64,000 nucleotides of DNA from Hyphomonadaceae bacterium UKL13-1 (GTDB lineage Bacteria; Pseudomonadota; Alphaproteobacteria; Caulobacterales; Aquidulcibacteraceae), in contig CP012156.1 in NCBI GenBank assembly GCA_001602435.1, positions 1,446,001-1,510,000 on the forward strand, read 5' to 3'. Below are positions 55,419-64,000 of the stretch, one piece after another. The notes beneath the pieces were generated by a model. That model saw nothing but the letters and a program-made list of their open reading frames with translations, had not been told where the DNA came from and did not search any database. How positions within the stretch are numbered: the stretch's first letter is position 1; each line of letters begins with the position of its first letter. Made by a program: the position numbers and the translations under genes.

Positions 55419-56375
55419 ATGGGAAAAACTGCTCTCATCACCCATGCGGCCTGCTTTGAGCACCGCCCCCCAGCCGGCCATCCAGAATCGCCAGAGCGCT
55501 TGCGGGTGGTCTTGGAGGCCTTAAGCGAAGCGGCCTGTCCGGATTTGATCCGTCTCCAAGCACCGCTGGGCCAGGTTGACGATATTGCGCGGGTGCACCC
55601 CAAGGCCTTGATTGAGGAAATCATCCGCCTGGAGCCAGCGGCAGGGGCGCGCAGCCGCCAGCTTGATCCAGATACTTACTTGTCCGCTGGTTCAATTGAA
55701 GCAGCACAGCGGGGCGTGGGCGCTGTAATCGCCGGGGTCGACGGCTTGATGAAAGGCGCATTTGATCGGGCATTTTGTGCGACACGGCCACCGGGCCATC
55801 ATGCCGAAGCCAAAACGCCCATGGGCTTTTGCATTTGGAATTCTGCCGCCATTGCGGCCCTATATGCGCGGGAAACCTATGGTCTAAAGCGCGTGGCCGT
55901 CGTGGATTTTGACGTGCATCACGGAAATGGCAGCCAAGAATTGGCCGAACGCGATCCAGACTTCTTCTATGCCTCTATCCATCAAGGCGGCATTTATCCA
56001 GGCTCTGGCATGGCAGAAGAAACGGCAACCGGCAATCTGGTCAATGTGCCCGTGCCTGCCGCCACTGCTGGCCCCGCTTGGAGAGCCGCGGTTGAAACCA
56101 AGATCCTGCCTGCTTTGTTGGCATTTCAGCCAGAAATTCTAATCGTATCTGCGGGATTTGACGGCCATCGGCAAGACCCACTCGCGGGGCTCAACCTCGA
56201 AATCGAGGATTATCGCTGGATCACTGAACGATTACTGGACGTCTCGCAGGGAAAACTTGTATCGACTCTTGAGGGCGGCTACCACTTGCAGGCATTAGCG
56301 GCATGTGTTTTGGCGCATGTACAGACATTACAAAACTACAAACCACGCTCTGGGGGCGAAATAGCGGGTGTTTGA
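55419..56375 (+). CDS. Histone deacetylase-family protein (acetoin-utilisation/polyamine deacetylase-like)
   Basis: A 318-residue zinc deacetylase of class II HDAC type. Visible motifs are RPPGHHAEAKTPMGFCIWN (active-site His pair), VVDFDVHHGNGSQEL (zinc Asp and His) and SAGFDGHRQDPLAG (second zinc Asp). Bacterial members deacetylate acetylpolyamines or small amides, and possibly proteins; the substrate is not shown. Its stop overlaps the start of the next gene by 8 nt. Confidence 0.9.
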   Translation: MGKTALITHAACFEHRPPAGHPESPERLRVVLEALSEAACPDLIRLQAPLGQVDDIARVHPKALIEEIIRLEPAAGARSRQLDPDTYLSAGSIEAAQRGVGAVIAGVDGLMKGAFDRAFCATRPPGHHAEAKTPMGFCIWNSAAIAALYARETYGLKRVAVVDFDVHHGNGSQELAERDPDFFYASIHQGGIYPGSGMAEETATGNLVNVPVPAATAGPAWRAAVETKILPALLAFQPEILIVSAGFDGHRQDPLAGLNLEIEDYRWITERLLDVSQGKLVSTLEGGYHLQALAACVLAHVQTLQNYKPRSGGEIAGV

Positions 56376-57027
56376 AACCAAATTGGATGATCTAGGATCA
56401 CAGGCAGACTCCCGTGTTGCGCCACGGCCAGCACCGCCTGTTGCGTCAAGCGATACGCCAATGATCGTGATTGCGCGTCACGGCAGACCGGCCTTGAATC
56501 GGCATATCTGGATTAATGCAACTCAATATCTGGATTGGTGGGCCCAGTATGATGCGGGTGGCCTCGCCGCAGATCAAGTGGTGCCTAATGGGCTGATCCA
56601 AGCCTTGCAGGCCTGCAAAACCATTGTCTCATCCAGTTTGCGCCGCGCGCTTGAAACTGCAGCGATGGCGGCACCCGGTCGCGAACTCATTGTCGATCCG
56701 CAGTTCGTCGAAGCCCCTTTGCCACCGCCTGCCTTGCCAGATTTCATCCTGTTCAGACCGCGCTTTTGGGGCGTGATTTCACGTATCACATGGTTCTTTG
56801 GGAATCATCGTGGTCAAGAGAGCCGAGAAGAAGCTGAAATACGGGCGAAAAAGGCCGCGGAGTGGCTGATCGAGGAGGCGCAAAAGTCTGGAAGTGTCGG
56901 GCTTTTGGCGCATGGTTGGTTCAATCGCATGATGCGGCCGCATTTGTTGGCGAACGGCTGGGTCTGCGTCTATGACGGGCGGGACTCGCACTGGTCGCAC
57001 CGGGTCTATCGGCCTAAGCCGCATTAA
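56368..57027 (+). CDS. Histidine phosphatase-family protein
   Basis: A 219-residue protein with the RHG catalytic start VIARHGRPAL (about 34-43), an Arg pair in SSSLRRALETA, and a second active-site His in LLAHGWFNRMMRP. It may be a phosphoglycerate-mutase-like phosphatase. The first 30 residues are not conserved. GTG 56368 lies within the deacetylase gene end, so the two are likely coupled. Confidence 0.8.
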   Translation: MFETKLDDLGSQADSRVAPRPAPPVASSDTPMIVIARHGRPALNRHIWINATQYLDWWAQYDAGGLAADQVVPNGLIQALQACKTIVSSSLRRALETAAMAAPGRELIVDPQFVEAPLPPPALPDFILFRPRFWGVISRITWFFGNHRGQESREEAEIRAKKAAEWLIEEAQKSGSVGLLAHGWFNRMMRPHLLANGWVCVYDGRDSHWSHRVYRPKPH

Positions 57028-57093
57028 ATCTGATTGCCTCGTTGCCCATGGGCGTTGCACAGTCTAGGAAGAAATCGATAGAGGGATGTCGTA

Positions 57094-57348
57094 ATGTCGG
57101 TTGAACCAGAAACCATGCAGGCCGCAATCGCAGAGTTGAGTTTCGAGGCTGCCCTAGAAGAACTGGAGGCCTTGGTCGCCAAGTTGGAATCTGGTCAGGC
57201 CAGCTTGGAAGACTCCATCAGCCTCTATGAGCGTGGTGCCCTTCTGAAAGCACATTGCGAAGATCGCCTCAAACGCGCCCAAATGCGTGTCGATCAAATT
57301 GTTGAGAGCCCACAAGGTGTTAGCCTTGAAGCTGCGCGCATTGGATAA
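57094..57348 (+). CDS. xseB: Exodeoxyribonuclease VII small subunit
   Basis: XseB joins several copies to XseA in a single-strand exonuclease. The 84-residue protein has the XseB pattern [36 protein letters not shown] and an ATG with AGAGGGA upstream. Its order before ispA and dxs is conserved across proteobacteria. The xseA gene is elsewhere. Confidence 0.95.
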   Translation: MSVEPETMQAAIAELSFEAALEELEALVAKLESGQASLEDSISLYERGALLKAHCEDRLKRAQMRVDQIVESPQGVSLEAARIG

Positions 57349-57359
57349 GGTCTAAGGGC

Positions 57360-58256
57360 ATGGACCTAGCGGTCGATCTCGAAAAACGACTCGAAGAAAC
57401 AGCTGACCGGATCACGGTTGCTCTCGACACGTTGATTCCCCGTGTGCAGGGCCCTGAAGCCCGATTGATGAGTGCGATGCGCTATGCCGCTCTGGGTGGC
57501 GGCAAGCGCTTGCGCCCGTTTCTGGTACTCGAAACCGGCCGCCTATTTGGCGTGGATGAGCGGTGCTTGTTACGCGTTGCAGCAGCGCTGGAATGCATCC
57601 ACACCTATTCGCTGATCCATGACGATTTGCCGTGCATGGACGACGACGACTTACGCCGTGGCAGACCAACAGTTCATATCGCTTATGATGAAGCGACGGC
57701 TGTTTTGGCCGGCGATGCGCTCTTGACCATTGCCTTTGAGATTCTGGCCGATCCCCAAACCCATACAGACCCGAATATCCGCATTGCCTTGGTTGGACGT
57801 TTGGCCGAGGCGTCTGGCGCGCGCGGCATGGTCGGCGGGCAGATGATGGATATGATTGCTGAGGAATTGGGCGATGATATTGCCGCTGTCACCCGGATGC
57901 AGCGCCTCAAAACCGGCATGCTGATCACTTATGCGGTTGAAGTGGGGGCTTTGATGGGTCGCGCCAGCGATGAAGCCAGACACGCTTTGTCGGCCTATGC
58001 CCACGATTTAGGGCTGGCGTTCCAAATCACAGATGACATTTTGGACGCTGAAGGCAGCACCGAAGAAGTCGGCAAAGCGGTAGGCAAGGATGCAGGCAGA
58101 GGAAAAGCCACATTTGTGAGCCTTTTAGGCCTTGATGGTGCCAAACAGCGGGTTACGTTACTGGCAGACCAAGCGCGTGCGCATCTATCCATGTTTGGCG
58201 CGCGGGCCCATTATCTGAACGAAATCATCGACACGATTACGCAACGTCGTGCATAA
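57360..58256 (+). CDS. ispA: Farnesyl diphosphate synthase-type prenyltransferase
   Basis: A 298-residue isoprenyl diphosphate synthase. Its first Asp-rich motif is [17 protein letters not shown] and the second is QITDDILD, with [18 protein letters not shown] between the N-terminus and them. It condenses IPP with DMAPP or GPP to farnesyl diphosphate for quinones and cell-wall carriers. It starts 11 nt after xseB and precedes dxs. Confidence 0.93.
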   Translation: MDLAVDLEKRLEETADRITVALDTLIPRVQGPEARLMSAMRYAALGGGKRLRPFLVLETGRLFGVDERCLLRVAAALECIHTYSLIHDDLPCMDDDDLRRGRPTVHIAYDEATAVLAGDALLTIAFEILADPQTHTDPNIRIALVGRLAEASGARGMVGGQMMDMIAEELGDDIAAVTRMQRLKTGMLITYAVEVGALMGRASDEARHALSAYAHDLGLAFQITDDILDAEGSTEEVGKAVGKDAGRGKATFVSLLGLDGAKQRVTLLADQARAHLSMFGARAHYLNEIIDTITQRRA

Positions 58257-58320
58257 GCCCGCTAACACAGACTAGAATAGAGCAAAGCCGCTCTGTTTGA
58301 CTCACTAAGAATAGAAACAG

Positions 58321-60240
58321 ATGCCGCCTTTTACGCCTGCACTCGATAAGATTAAGTCTCCCAAAGACCTCAAGGGTCTCAATATTGGCGAATTGCGCGA
58401 AGTTGCCGATGATTTGCGCAATGAGACCATTGATGCGGTTTCGGTAACGGGCGGTCACCTCGGTGCGGGTCTTGGCGTGGTTGAACTCACCGTCGCTTTG
58501 CATCATGTCTTAGACACGCCCAAGGATATTCTCATCTGGGACGTTGGCCATCAGGCCTATCCGCATAAGATTTTGACAGGTCGGCGCGACCGTATTCGCA
58601 CCCTGCGTCAAGGTGGCGGCCTTTCTGGCTTCACCAAGCGGACTGAGAGCGAATATGACCCGTTTGGGGCAGCCCATGCTGCAACCTCCATCTCGGCGGC
58701 TCTAGGCTTCTGTGCGAGCCGGGATTTGCAGGGTGGCGACAATGTTGTGGTCGCCGTGATTGGCGACGGATCTATCACGGCCGGCATGGCCTATGAGGCC
58801 ATGAACAAAGCCGCCGAGACCAGTAAGCGCTTAATCGTCATCCTGAACGATAATGATATGTCGATTGCGCCCCCAGTTGGCGGCATGAGCCATTATCTGG
58901 CGCGCCTTGTCTCTGGCACCGGTTATCGCACCTTGCGCAAAGTCGGCAAGCAAGCCGCGTCGGTCTTCCCAAAGCCTTTGCAAGAAGCCGCCCGAAAGGC
59001 TGAAGAATTTGCCCGTGGCATGGCAACGGGCGGCACTTTCTTTGAAGAGCTTGGCTTCTATTACGTCGGCCCAATCGATGGCCACGATCTTGAAGCCTTG
59101 GTGCATGTGCTAGAAAACGCCAAGAAGATCGAAGACCGCCCCGTGCTCGTCCATGTCGTAACGCAAAAAGGCAAAGGCTATTTGCCAGCTGAAGCGGCCG
59201 ACGACAAATATCACGGCGTCGTCAAATTCAATGTCGTCACGGGCGAACAGGCCAAAGCAAAACCCAACGCGCCAAGCTATACGCGCGTGTTTGCCGATGC
59301 TTTGGTGAAACTGGCCGAAGCAGATGACAAGATTGTCGCCATCACCGCCGCCATGCCTTCTGGCACGGGTCTGGATGTATTTGGCAAAGCGTTTCCAGGC
59401 CGGACTTATGATGTCGGCATTGCCGAGCAACATGCGGTGACGTTTGCGGCGGGCCTCGCTGCCGATGGCATGAAGCCCTTTGCCGCGATCTATTCCACCT
59501 TCCTTCAGCGCGGTTATGACCAAGTTGTCCATGATGTGGCGATCCAGTCCTTGCCGGTACGCTTTGCGATGGACCGCGCAGGCCTTGTCGGCGCGGATGG
59601 TCAGACCCATGCCGGTACTTTTGATATCGGCTTTATGGGGGCTTTGCCCGGCATGGTCCTAATGGCTGCTGCCGATGAGGCCGAGCTGGCCTTGATGACG
59701 GCAACCGCTGCCGCAATCGACGATCGACCCAGTGCTTTCCGTTATCCACGCGGTGAGGGCGTTGGCGTTGAAATCCCGCAGATCCTGACGCCGCTAGAGA
59801 TCGGTAAAGGCCGTATCGTGCGCGAGGGCGGTAAAGTCGCCATCCTGTCCTTTGGCACCCGCTTGACCGAAAGCCTGATGGCTGCAGACCAGCTTGCCGC
59901 CATGGGCCTGCCAACGACCGTTGCCGATGCGCGCTTTGCCAAGCCGTTGGACCATGATTTGATCCGCCAATTGGCGCGCCATCATGAGGTGTTGATCACG
60001 ATTGAAGAGGGCTCAGTCGGGGGCTTTGGGGCCTTTGTGCTGCATTTCCTCGCCGCGGACGGTCTGTTAGATCGTGGCCTGAAAGTACGCACCCTGACTT
60101 TGCCGGACGTGTTCCAAGAGCATGACAAGCCAGAGCTGCAATATCGCCTGGCCGGCCTCGATGCTGAAGGGATCGTGCAGACGGTGCTGCAGGCTTTGGG
60201 CCGTGACGCCAAAGTCAGCGATGGCGGCTTGCGGGCTTAA
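58321..60240 (+). CDS. dxs: 1-deoxy-D-xylulose-5-phosphate synthase
   Basis: Dxs is the thiamine diphosphate enzyme that starts the MEP isoprenoid pathway from pyruvate and glyceraldehyde 3-phosphate. The 639-residue protein has [20 protein letters not shown], the ThDP motif [17 protein letters not shown] with the Asn, the catalytic Glu in [17 protein letters not shown], and the C-terminal transketolase domain. A GCGGGC/GCCCGC hairpin covers its stop codon (60231-60247). Confidence 0.97.
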   Translation: MPPFTPALDKIKSPKDLKGLNIGELREVADDLRNETIDAVSVTGGHLGAGLGVVELTVALHHVLDTPKDILIWDVGHQAYPHKILTGRRDRIRTLRQGGGLSGFTKRTESEYDPFGAAHAATSISAALGFCASRDLQGGDNVVVAVIGDGSITAGMAYEAMNKAAETSKRLIVILNDNDMSIAPPVGGMSHYLARLVSGTGYRTLRKVGKQAASVFPKPLQEAARKAEEFARGMATGGTFFEELGFYYVGPIDGHDLEALVHVLENAKKIEDRPVLVHVVTQKGKGYLPAEAADDKYHGVVKFNVVTGEQAKAKPNAPSYTRVFADALVKLAEADDKIVAITAAMPSGTGLDVFGKAFPGRTYDVGIAEQHAVTFAAGLAADGMKPFAAIYSTFLQRGYDQVVHDVAIQSLPVRFAMDRAGLVGADGQTHAGTFDIGFMGALPGMVLMAAADEAELALMTATAAAIDDRPSAFRYPRGEGVGVEIPQILTPLEIGKGRIVREGGKVAILSFGTRLTESLMAADQLAAMGLPTTVADARFAKPLDHDLIRQLARHHEVLITIEEGSVGGFGAFVLHFLAADGLLDRGLKVRTLTLPDVFQEHDKPELQYRLAGLDAEGIVQTVLQALGRDAKVSDGGLRA

Positions 60241-60260
60241 CGCCCGCTCGACGTTGTAGC

Positions 60261-61391
60261 CTAGACCTTGATGAAAATGTTCTTCCGGTAAAGCAGCCAC
60301 ATCAAGAACAGCCACAAGCCAATGAAGCAAATGGCAAAGAGAAGCGAGGCGTTCATTGGGCTGGCCAAGGGCGCAAACACGCCTTCATAAATTGTGACTT
60401 TAAGCGAGATGAGCTTGCCGTCGGGGCCTGTGCTGCCCGGTACCATATTGAGGACACGCCCTAACATGCCAGAGCCGACGAACAGCGCCAGCGCATTGAC
60501 GCCAAAGATCACAAATGGCTTGGTCCACCAGTTGCTGCCCTTGATGTCGATCAGCCAATAGCACACGCCCAGAACGCACATCGCCATCCCGGACATGAAG
60601 AGGGCGTAAGAAGAGGTCCAAATCCCCTTATTGATGGGGAAAACACCGCCCCACATCCAGCCCAGCGTCAACAGCACAAAGCCCCACACCAACATTTCTG
60701 CCACTTTGGCATCGTTGGATTTTGGCGACTGGATCAATTGCCCGGTCAACACCCCAAACAAGCACGTCGCAATCGAGGGCAGGGTTGAGAGCAGGCCCTC
60801 TGGATCATAATAAGGGGAGCCCTTCCACATATGTGGCCCCAAAGCCAAACGATCAATCAAGCCAGAGAAATTGCCTTCCGGGCTAAGGTCGCCCCGCCCA
60901 CCCCACATCATCAGCCCCCAATAGCCGAACAAGAGCGCAAAGGCAGCGATCAGGAGCCCCCGTGGGCGGAGCCACAAAAAGAGGACAGAGGCAAAGAAGA
61001 AGCAAAGTGCCAAGCGTTGCAACACGCCCATGATCCGCATGTCGCTCAGATGGATCCAATCGCCCTTCATCCAATTGTAAAACGGGAATAGCGCCAGAAA
61101 GAGTCCCAATCCGAATAGCGCTGCGGTGCGGCGTGCCAGTTGCAAGTAAAGGTCAAAGCCCGCTTGGCCCGCGGCACGGCGACGTTCGAGCGCAATCGGG
61201 ATGGCAATGCCCATAATGAAGATGAAAAATGGGAAGATGGTGTCAGTAAAGGTCCAGCCGTGCCACGCTGCATGTTCCAAAGGTGGATAGATCGCGCTCC
61301 ACGTCCCCGGATTATTGACCAGTACCATCGCGCCAATTGTGGCCCCGCGAAAAACATCCAGTGAAATGAGGCGGTTGGCTGGTAAAGACAT
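60261..61391 (-). CDS. NagX/HGSNAT-like multi-pass acyltransferase-family protein
   Basis: A 376-residue membrane protein with about ten helices. The opening RLISLDVFRGATIGAMVLVNNPGTW and HGWTFTDTIFPFFIFIMGIAIP is the signature of the DUF5009 / heparan-alpha-glucosaminide-acetyltransferase-like group, with conserved polar residues near the first helices. In bacteria, relatives (NagX) occur in chitin or amino-sugar use, but no such genes are near. ATG 61391 is chosen over TTG 61400. Function is unproven. Confidence 0.85.
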   Translation of the reverse strand: MSLPANRLISLDVFRGATIGAMVLVNNPGTWSAIYPPLEHAAWHGWTFTDTIFPFFIFIMGIAIPIALERRRAAGQAGFDLYLQLARRTAALFGLGLFLALFPFYNWMKGDWIHLSDMRIMGVLQRLALCFFFASVLFLWLRPRGLLIAAFALLFGYWGLMMWGGRGDLSPEGNFSGLIDRLALGPHMWKGSPYYDPEGLLSTLPSIATCLFGVLTGQLIQSPKSNDAKVAEMLVWGFVLLTLGWMWGGVFPINKGIWTSSYALFMSGMAMCVLGVCYWLIDIKGSNWWTKPFVIFGVNALALFVGSGMLGRVLNMVPGSTGPDGKLISLKVTIYEGVFAPLASPMNASLLFAICFIGLWLFLMWLLYRKNIFIKV

Positions 61392-61597
61392 TGGCAACAA
61401 GTCTCAAAAAGTCAGGTTAAGCGACGCCGAAGGGTCACGGGCAGGCTGCCTTGGTCGCATAGATTGCTGGACGCAGAAAGGTGGCACAGGAGGCCTTGAC
61501 CTGTCGATGGGGTCACGTTTCCGCGATGCAGTCAGCCTAACTCACAAATTCTAGCTGACGTTTGCGTTAAGGTCATGCGGATGATGGCGAAATCTGC

Positions 61598-61625
61598 TTG
61601 ATCCCACCGCGCTTCGCACTATGAT
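61598..61625 (+). promoter_or_regulatory. Candidate promoter of the acyl-CoA dehydrogenase gene
   Basis: TTGATC (61598-61603) and TATGAT (61620-61625) have a 16-nt spacer and predict a transcript start about 50 nt before the ATG. The rest of the 278-nt spacer from 61401 shows no other element I can name. Confidence 0.5.
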
Positions 61626-61678
61626 CTGTTGCAAGTGGCAGCATCCGGCGAGAAGGATGCGCTGAACGGGAGCGTCTA

Positions 61679-62869
61679 ATGAACCTTGCTTATACCGATG
61701 AAGATATTGCCTTTCGCAACGAGATCCGCACCTTCATCGAAGAAAACTACCCAGCGCGTCTGCGGGCCTTTGCGGACCGTGATGACATGGGCAAAGAAGA
61801 CTTCTTAGAATGGCACCGGATTTTGGGCGCGCGCGGCTGGTCTGCACCAGCTTGGCCAACCCAATATGGCGGTCCAGGTTGGGGCCCAACCCAGCGCTAT
61901 ATCTTCGGCGAAGAGCTGGCCCGCGCGCAAACCATCCCCATTCTGCCATTCGGCATCAACATGGTTGCGCCTGTGATCTACACCTTCGGCACGCAAGAGC
62001 AAAAAGACCGCTTCTTGCCGCCCATCCTGAAGGGTGAAGAGTGGTGGTGCCAAGGCTATTCAGAGCCCGGCTCTGGTTCGGACTTGGCCAGCTTGAAAAC
62101 CAAGGCAGAGCGCGATGGCGACTTCTATGTCGTCAATGGCCAAAAGACTTGGACAACCTTGGCCCAGCATGCCGATTGGGGCTTCTTCTTGGTTCGGACC
62201 AAGTCAGATGGCAAGCCTCAGGAAGGCATCTCCTTCTTGCTGATCGACATGAAGACGCCCGGCATCACCGTGCGCCCAATCATCACGATTGATGGCGGCC
62301 ATGAAGTCAATGAAGTCTGGCTGGAAAATGTCCGTGTGCCTGTCGCCAATCTGGTTGGCCAAGAAAACATGGGCTGGACCTGCGCGAAATTCCTGTTGGC
62401 GCATGAGCGTTCGGGCATCGCCGGCGTCGCGCGTTCCAAAGTTGGCGTCAAGCGCTTGAAGGAATTGGCTCGTGCCGAGACCATGGACGGCGCAAGCCTG
62501 ATCGAGGATCCAGAATTCTCGCGCAAGATCGCTGAGCTCGAAATTGATCTGACGACGTTGGAAATCACCGAACTGCGTACCTTGGCCCGCGAACAAGCTG
62601 GCAAAGGTCCTGGCCCTGAATCCTCAATCCTAAAGATCAAGGGCACCGAAATCCAACAGCGCTTGACCGAACTCGCCATGGAAGCGGTTGGCAATTATGC
62701 CGCCCCTTACGTGCGTGGCTTCCGCGACGAAAGCGACAACATGGGCGTTGGCCCAGATTATGCGCATTGGACCTCGCCGAACTATTTCAACATGCGCAAA
62801 ACCTCCATCTATGGCGGGTCCAACGAAATCCAGCGCAATATCATCGCCAAGATGGTGTTGGGTCTGTAA
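61679..62869 (+). CDS. Acyl-CoA dehydrogenase
   Basis: A 396-residue flavoprotein of the FadE/acyl-CoA dehydrogenase superfamily. The substrate/FAD blocks are [20 protein letters not shown], the FAD-binding [34 protein letters not shown], and the C-terminal [21 protein letters not shown]. It is too distant from leucine-specific isovaleryl-CoA dehydrogenase to assign that role. A GGGAG site precedes ATG. It stands alone, with its own promoter and terminator. Confidence 0.9.
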
Positions 62870-62891
62870 TCTCTTCCCGACTTTATCGGAC

Positions 62892-62921
62892 AAAGGCCAG
62901 AACTTCGGTTCTGGCCTTTTT
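62892..62921 (+). terminator. Terminator of the acyl-CoA dehydrogenase gene
   Basis: A perfect 12-bp stem AAAGGCCAGAAC/GTTCTGGCCTTT with the stable TTCG loop, followed by T's, 23 nt after the stop. Confidence 0.95.
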
Positions 62922-62929
62922 GTTTGGTG

Positions 62930-63323
62930 GGACACCCGTAGGGTGCGTTCCGTCAGGAATGCACCAATTACGTTCGCTGCGGTCTTGTGTTTTGCATCTT
63001 CTACATAGAAGGCCTTTGCCGCAGGCTATGCCTACGCAAAGGCTTCGTTCGAGTGTGTGCGCGCAAGATGAGGTGTCAATGGGCGCGCTTCGCGCGTCGA
63101 CGAAGTCGATTTTACCAATTGACACCTCAGCTTGCGCTGAAACAATTATCGGGCGGCTTCAAGGCAAGCGGCGTGCGGCCTTGAAGGCGTTCCAAAGCGA
63201 TTGGCGAGGGGTCCAACAATGGCGATCTCAATTTTTGCTAGACGATGGTGCATCCCTGCTGAAAAGCACCCCACGGCGCGAAGTGCATCCACCAAAGTTT
63301 CACACGCGTTGGAAAGGCTTCTG
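62930..63323. other. Hairpin-rich spacer without a gene
   Basis: No supportable gene lies here. It contains three hairpins: 62942-62965 (GGTGC-TTCC...GGAA-GCACC), 63008-63046, and a larger two-part one at 63069-63129. The right end leads into the SdpR-type promoter. The composition and nested stems are like those of the 13.2-14.3 kb region, but I see no long shared sequence. Confidence 0.7.
63069..63129. repeat. Cruciform-like inverted repeat
   Basis: TGAGGTGTCAAT (63069-63080) pairs exactly with ATTGACACCTCA (63118-63129). The 37-nt interior holds two smaller hairpins, GCGCG-ctt-CGCGC and TCGAC-gaa-GTCGA, so the whole forms a three-way shape. Confidence 0.75.
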
Positions 63324-63355
63324 TTGACAAGCAGCATTTCGTCATTTAGCTAAAT
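63324..63355 (+). promoter_or_regulatory. SdpR-type promoter with overlapping operator
   Basis: A perfect TTGACA (63324-63329), a 17-nt spacer and TAGCTA (63347-63352) are followed directly by ATG 63360. Initiation six to eight bases after the -10 would begin at or next to the ATG, so the mRNA is probably leaderless, and no ribosome site is visible. The palindrome ATTTAGCTAAAT (63344-63355) covers the -10 and is a natural site for the ArsR-type repressor encoded next. Confidence 0.65.
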
Positions 63356-63359
63356 AGCT

Positions 63360-63662
63360 ATGAACGATGTATTTGACGCCCTTTCTCATCCAATTCGCCG
63401 CCAAGTCCTTGAAATGCTCAAGCGTGGTGGAATGACTGCGGGCGAAATCGCGGATAGGTTCCCAGTTTCAAAACCAACGATGTCAGGGCACTTCGCCAAA
63501 CTCAAGGCTGCCGGCCTGATCCAAGGAGAAAATCAGGGTGGGTCGATCATGTACACTTTGAACCTCTCAACTCTGGAGGAGGCCTTGTTGGGATTTATGG
63601 GACGGGTGGGAATTGCTGGCGGGAAGCCAAATGAGCAGCCCAAAGATGGGGTAACCGCATGA
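63360..63662 (+). CDS. SdpR-like ArsR-family autorepressor
   Basis: A 100-residue winged-helix protein with ALSHPIRRQVLEMLKRGGMTAGEIADRF and the recognition-helix segment VSKPTMSGHFAKLKAAGLI, typical of the SdpR branch of ArsR. It has no metal-site cysteines. It overlaps the following SdpI-like gene by 4 nt, the order of the Bacillus sdpRI immunity operon, where SdpI senses a toxin and recruits SdpR. In proteobacteria the pair's role is mostly unknown and no sdpC-type toxin is visible here. Confidence 0.88.
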   Translation: MNDVFDALSHPIRRQVLEMLKRGGMTAGEIADRFPVSKPTMSGHFAKLKAAGLIQGENQGGSIMYTLNLSTLEEALLGFMGRVGIAGGKPNEQPKDGVTA

Positions 63663-64000
63663 ATGCTGGCCGTCTGCTTTTTAGAAACTTCTTGATTGCA
63701 GGCTCCATGATCTGTTTTGGATTCTGGGTGGCTTCAGGCCTTGAACCGAATGCAAGATTGCCGATCCATTGGAATGCGAGGGGCGATGCTGATAGGTTCG
63801 CCCCAGCAGCCGCGGCGTTGCTTTGGCCTGCAGGAGCCTCAGCTCTATTCGGTTTACTTTTTGCTTCTCTACCCAGTGTTGAGCCCTTCCGGCGGCGATT
63901 AGAATCTTCAACCCATCTGTGGCGATCCATATGGATCGGGACCATGTTTCTGATGGCCTGCCTTCAGCTCATGATCGCCGCACTGGGTCTTGGTTGGCAG
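63659..64000 (+). CDS. SdpI/DUF1648-like membrane protein, cut by the window end
   Basis: ATG 63659 overlaps the repressor stop and is open to the last base, giving 114 residues with no stop in view. The first helix (about 9-27) is followed by LPIHWNARGDADRFAP, the DUF1648 signature of SdpI-type proteins, and two more hydrophobic segments (about 52-72 and 93-112). It is probably a complete gene that continues outside the window. Confidence 0.8.
   Translation, partial: MNAGRLLFRNFLIAGSMICFGFWVASGLEPNARLPIHWNARGDADRFAPAAAALLWPAGASALFGLLFASLPSVEPFRRRLESSTHLWRSIWIGTMFLMACLQLMIAALGLGWQ

Noticed and set aside
1..64000. Prophage, insertion sequence, CRISPR array, toxin-antitoxin or defence island
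   Set aside because: No integrase, transposase, structural phage gene, cas gene or regular spacer-repeat array is present. The SdpR-SdpI-like pair is the only immunity-like unit, and it is incomplete in this window.

Overview
The window looks like ordinary chromosome from an alphaproteobacterium of moderately high GC. The evidence is gene content: a MipZ division-site ATPase beside panC; an HdaA-type DnaA inactivator followed by ppk and ppx; the lptF-lptG-lptD-surA-pdxA-rsmA envelope cluster; xseB-ispA-dxs; and a split MetH behind an ArsR/methyltransferase regulator. MipZ and the OmpA protein with a proline linker point towards Caulobacterales or Hyphomonadaceae-like bacteria. That placement is inference and was not tested by a tree.

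Layout. 0-7.4 kb: tRNA-Lys, an OmpA-type protein with 32 consecutive prolines, phenylalanine hydroxylase, HspQ, a first Ppx/GppA phosphatase coupled to rlmE, ilvD and convergent rnhA. 7.5-13.2 kb: a methionine/one-carbon operon (SahR-like regulator, metF, and metH split into two genes) joined by 4-nt overlaps, with a palindrome over its promoter. 13.2-14.3 kb: a gene-free, repeat-dense segment with direct repeats and a large nested inverted repeat. 14.3-22.2 kb: the minus-strand LPS-transport cluster with surA, pdxA and rsmA. 22.4-25.2 kb: pepA, holC, an I78-type inhibitor and ndk. 25.3-27.0 kb: purM-purN. 27.1-32.0 kb: a short secreted protein, hdaA, ppk and a second ppx. 32.0-36.8 kb: an unrecognised membrane protein, rnd, aspS and a 49-residue acidic protein whose ribosome site lies in a hairpin. 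36.9-42.5 kb: an M3 peptidase, a hypothetical protein, a CNB-patatin protein behind a 14-codon leader ORF, and a small outer-membrane barrel. 42.7-50.5 kb: a leucine-catabolism cluster (mccB, liuC, mccA) interleaved with a DUF3667 membrane protein, an unknown anchored protein, a fatty-acid-hydroxylase-family protein and DUF1489. 50.5-54.3 kb: panC, a Pro/Ala-rich secreted protein, mipZ and an aldo/keto reductase. 54.5-62.9 kb: GDPD, an HDAC-like deacetylase, a histidine phosphatase, xseB-ispA-dxs, a NagX-like membrane protein and an acyl-CoA dehydrogenase. 62.9-64.0 kb: a hairpin-rich spacer, then an SdpR-type repressor predicted to be leaderless, and the start of an SdpI-like gene cut by the window end.

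Most of the window is core metabolism and envelope biogenesis. I found no prophage, CRISPR array, insertion sequence or convincing new defence system. The least explained parts are the 13.2-14.3 kb structured repeat locus, the short leader and small-protein loci (36.6 and 41.8 kb), and the unrecognised proteins inserted in the leucine cluster.
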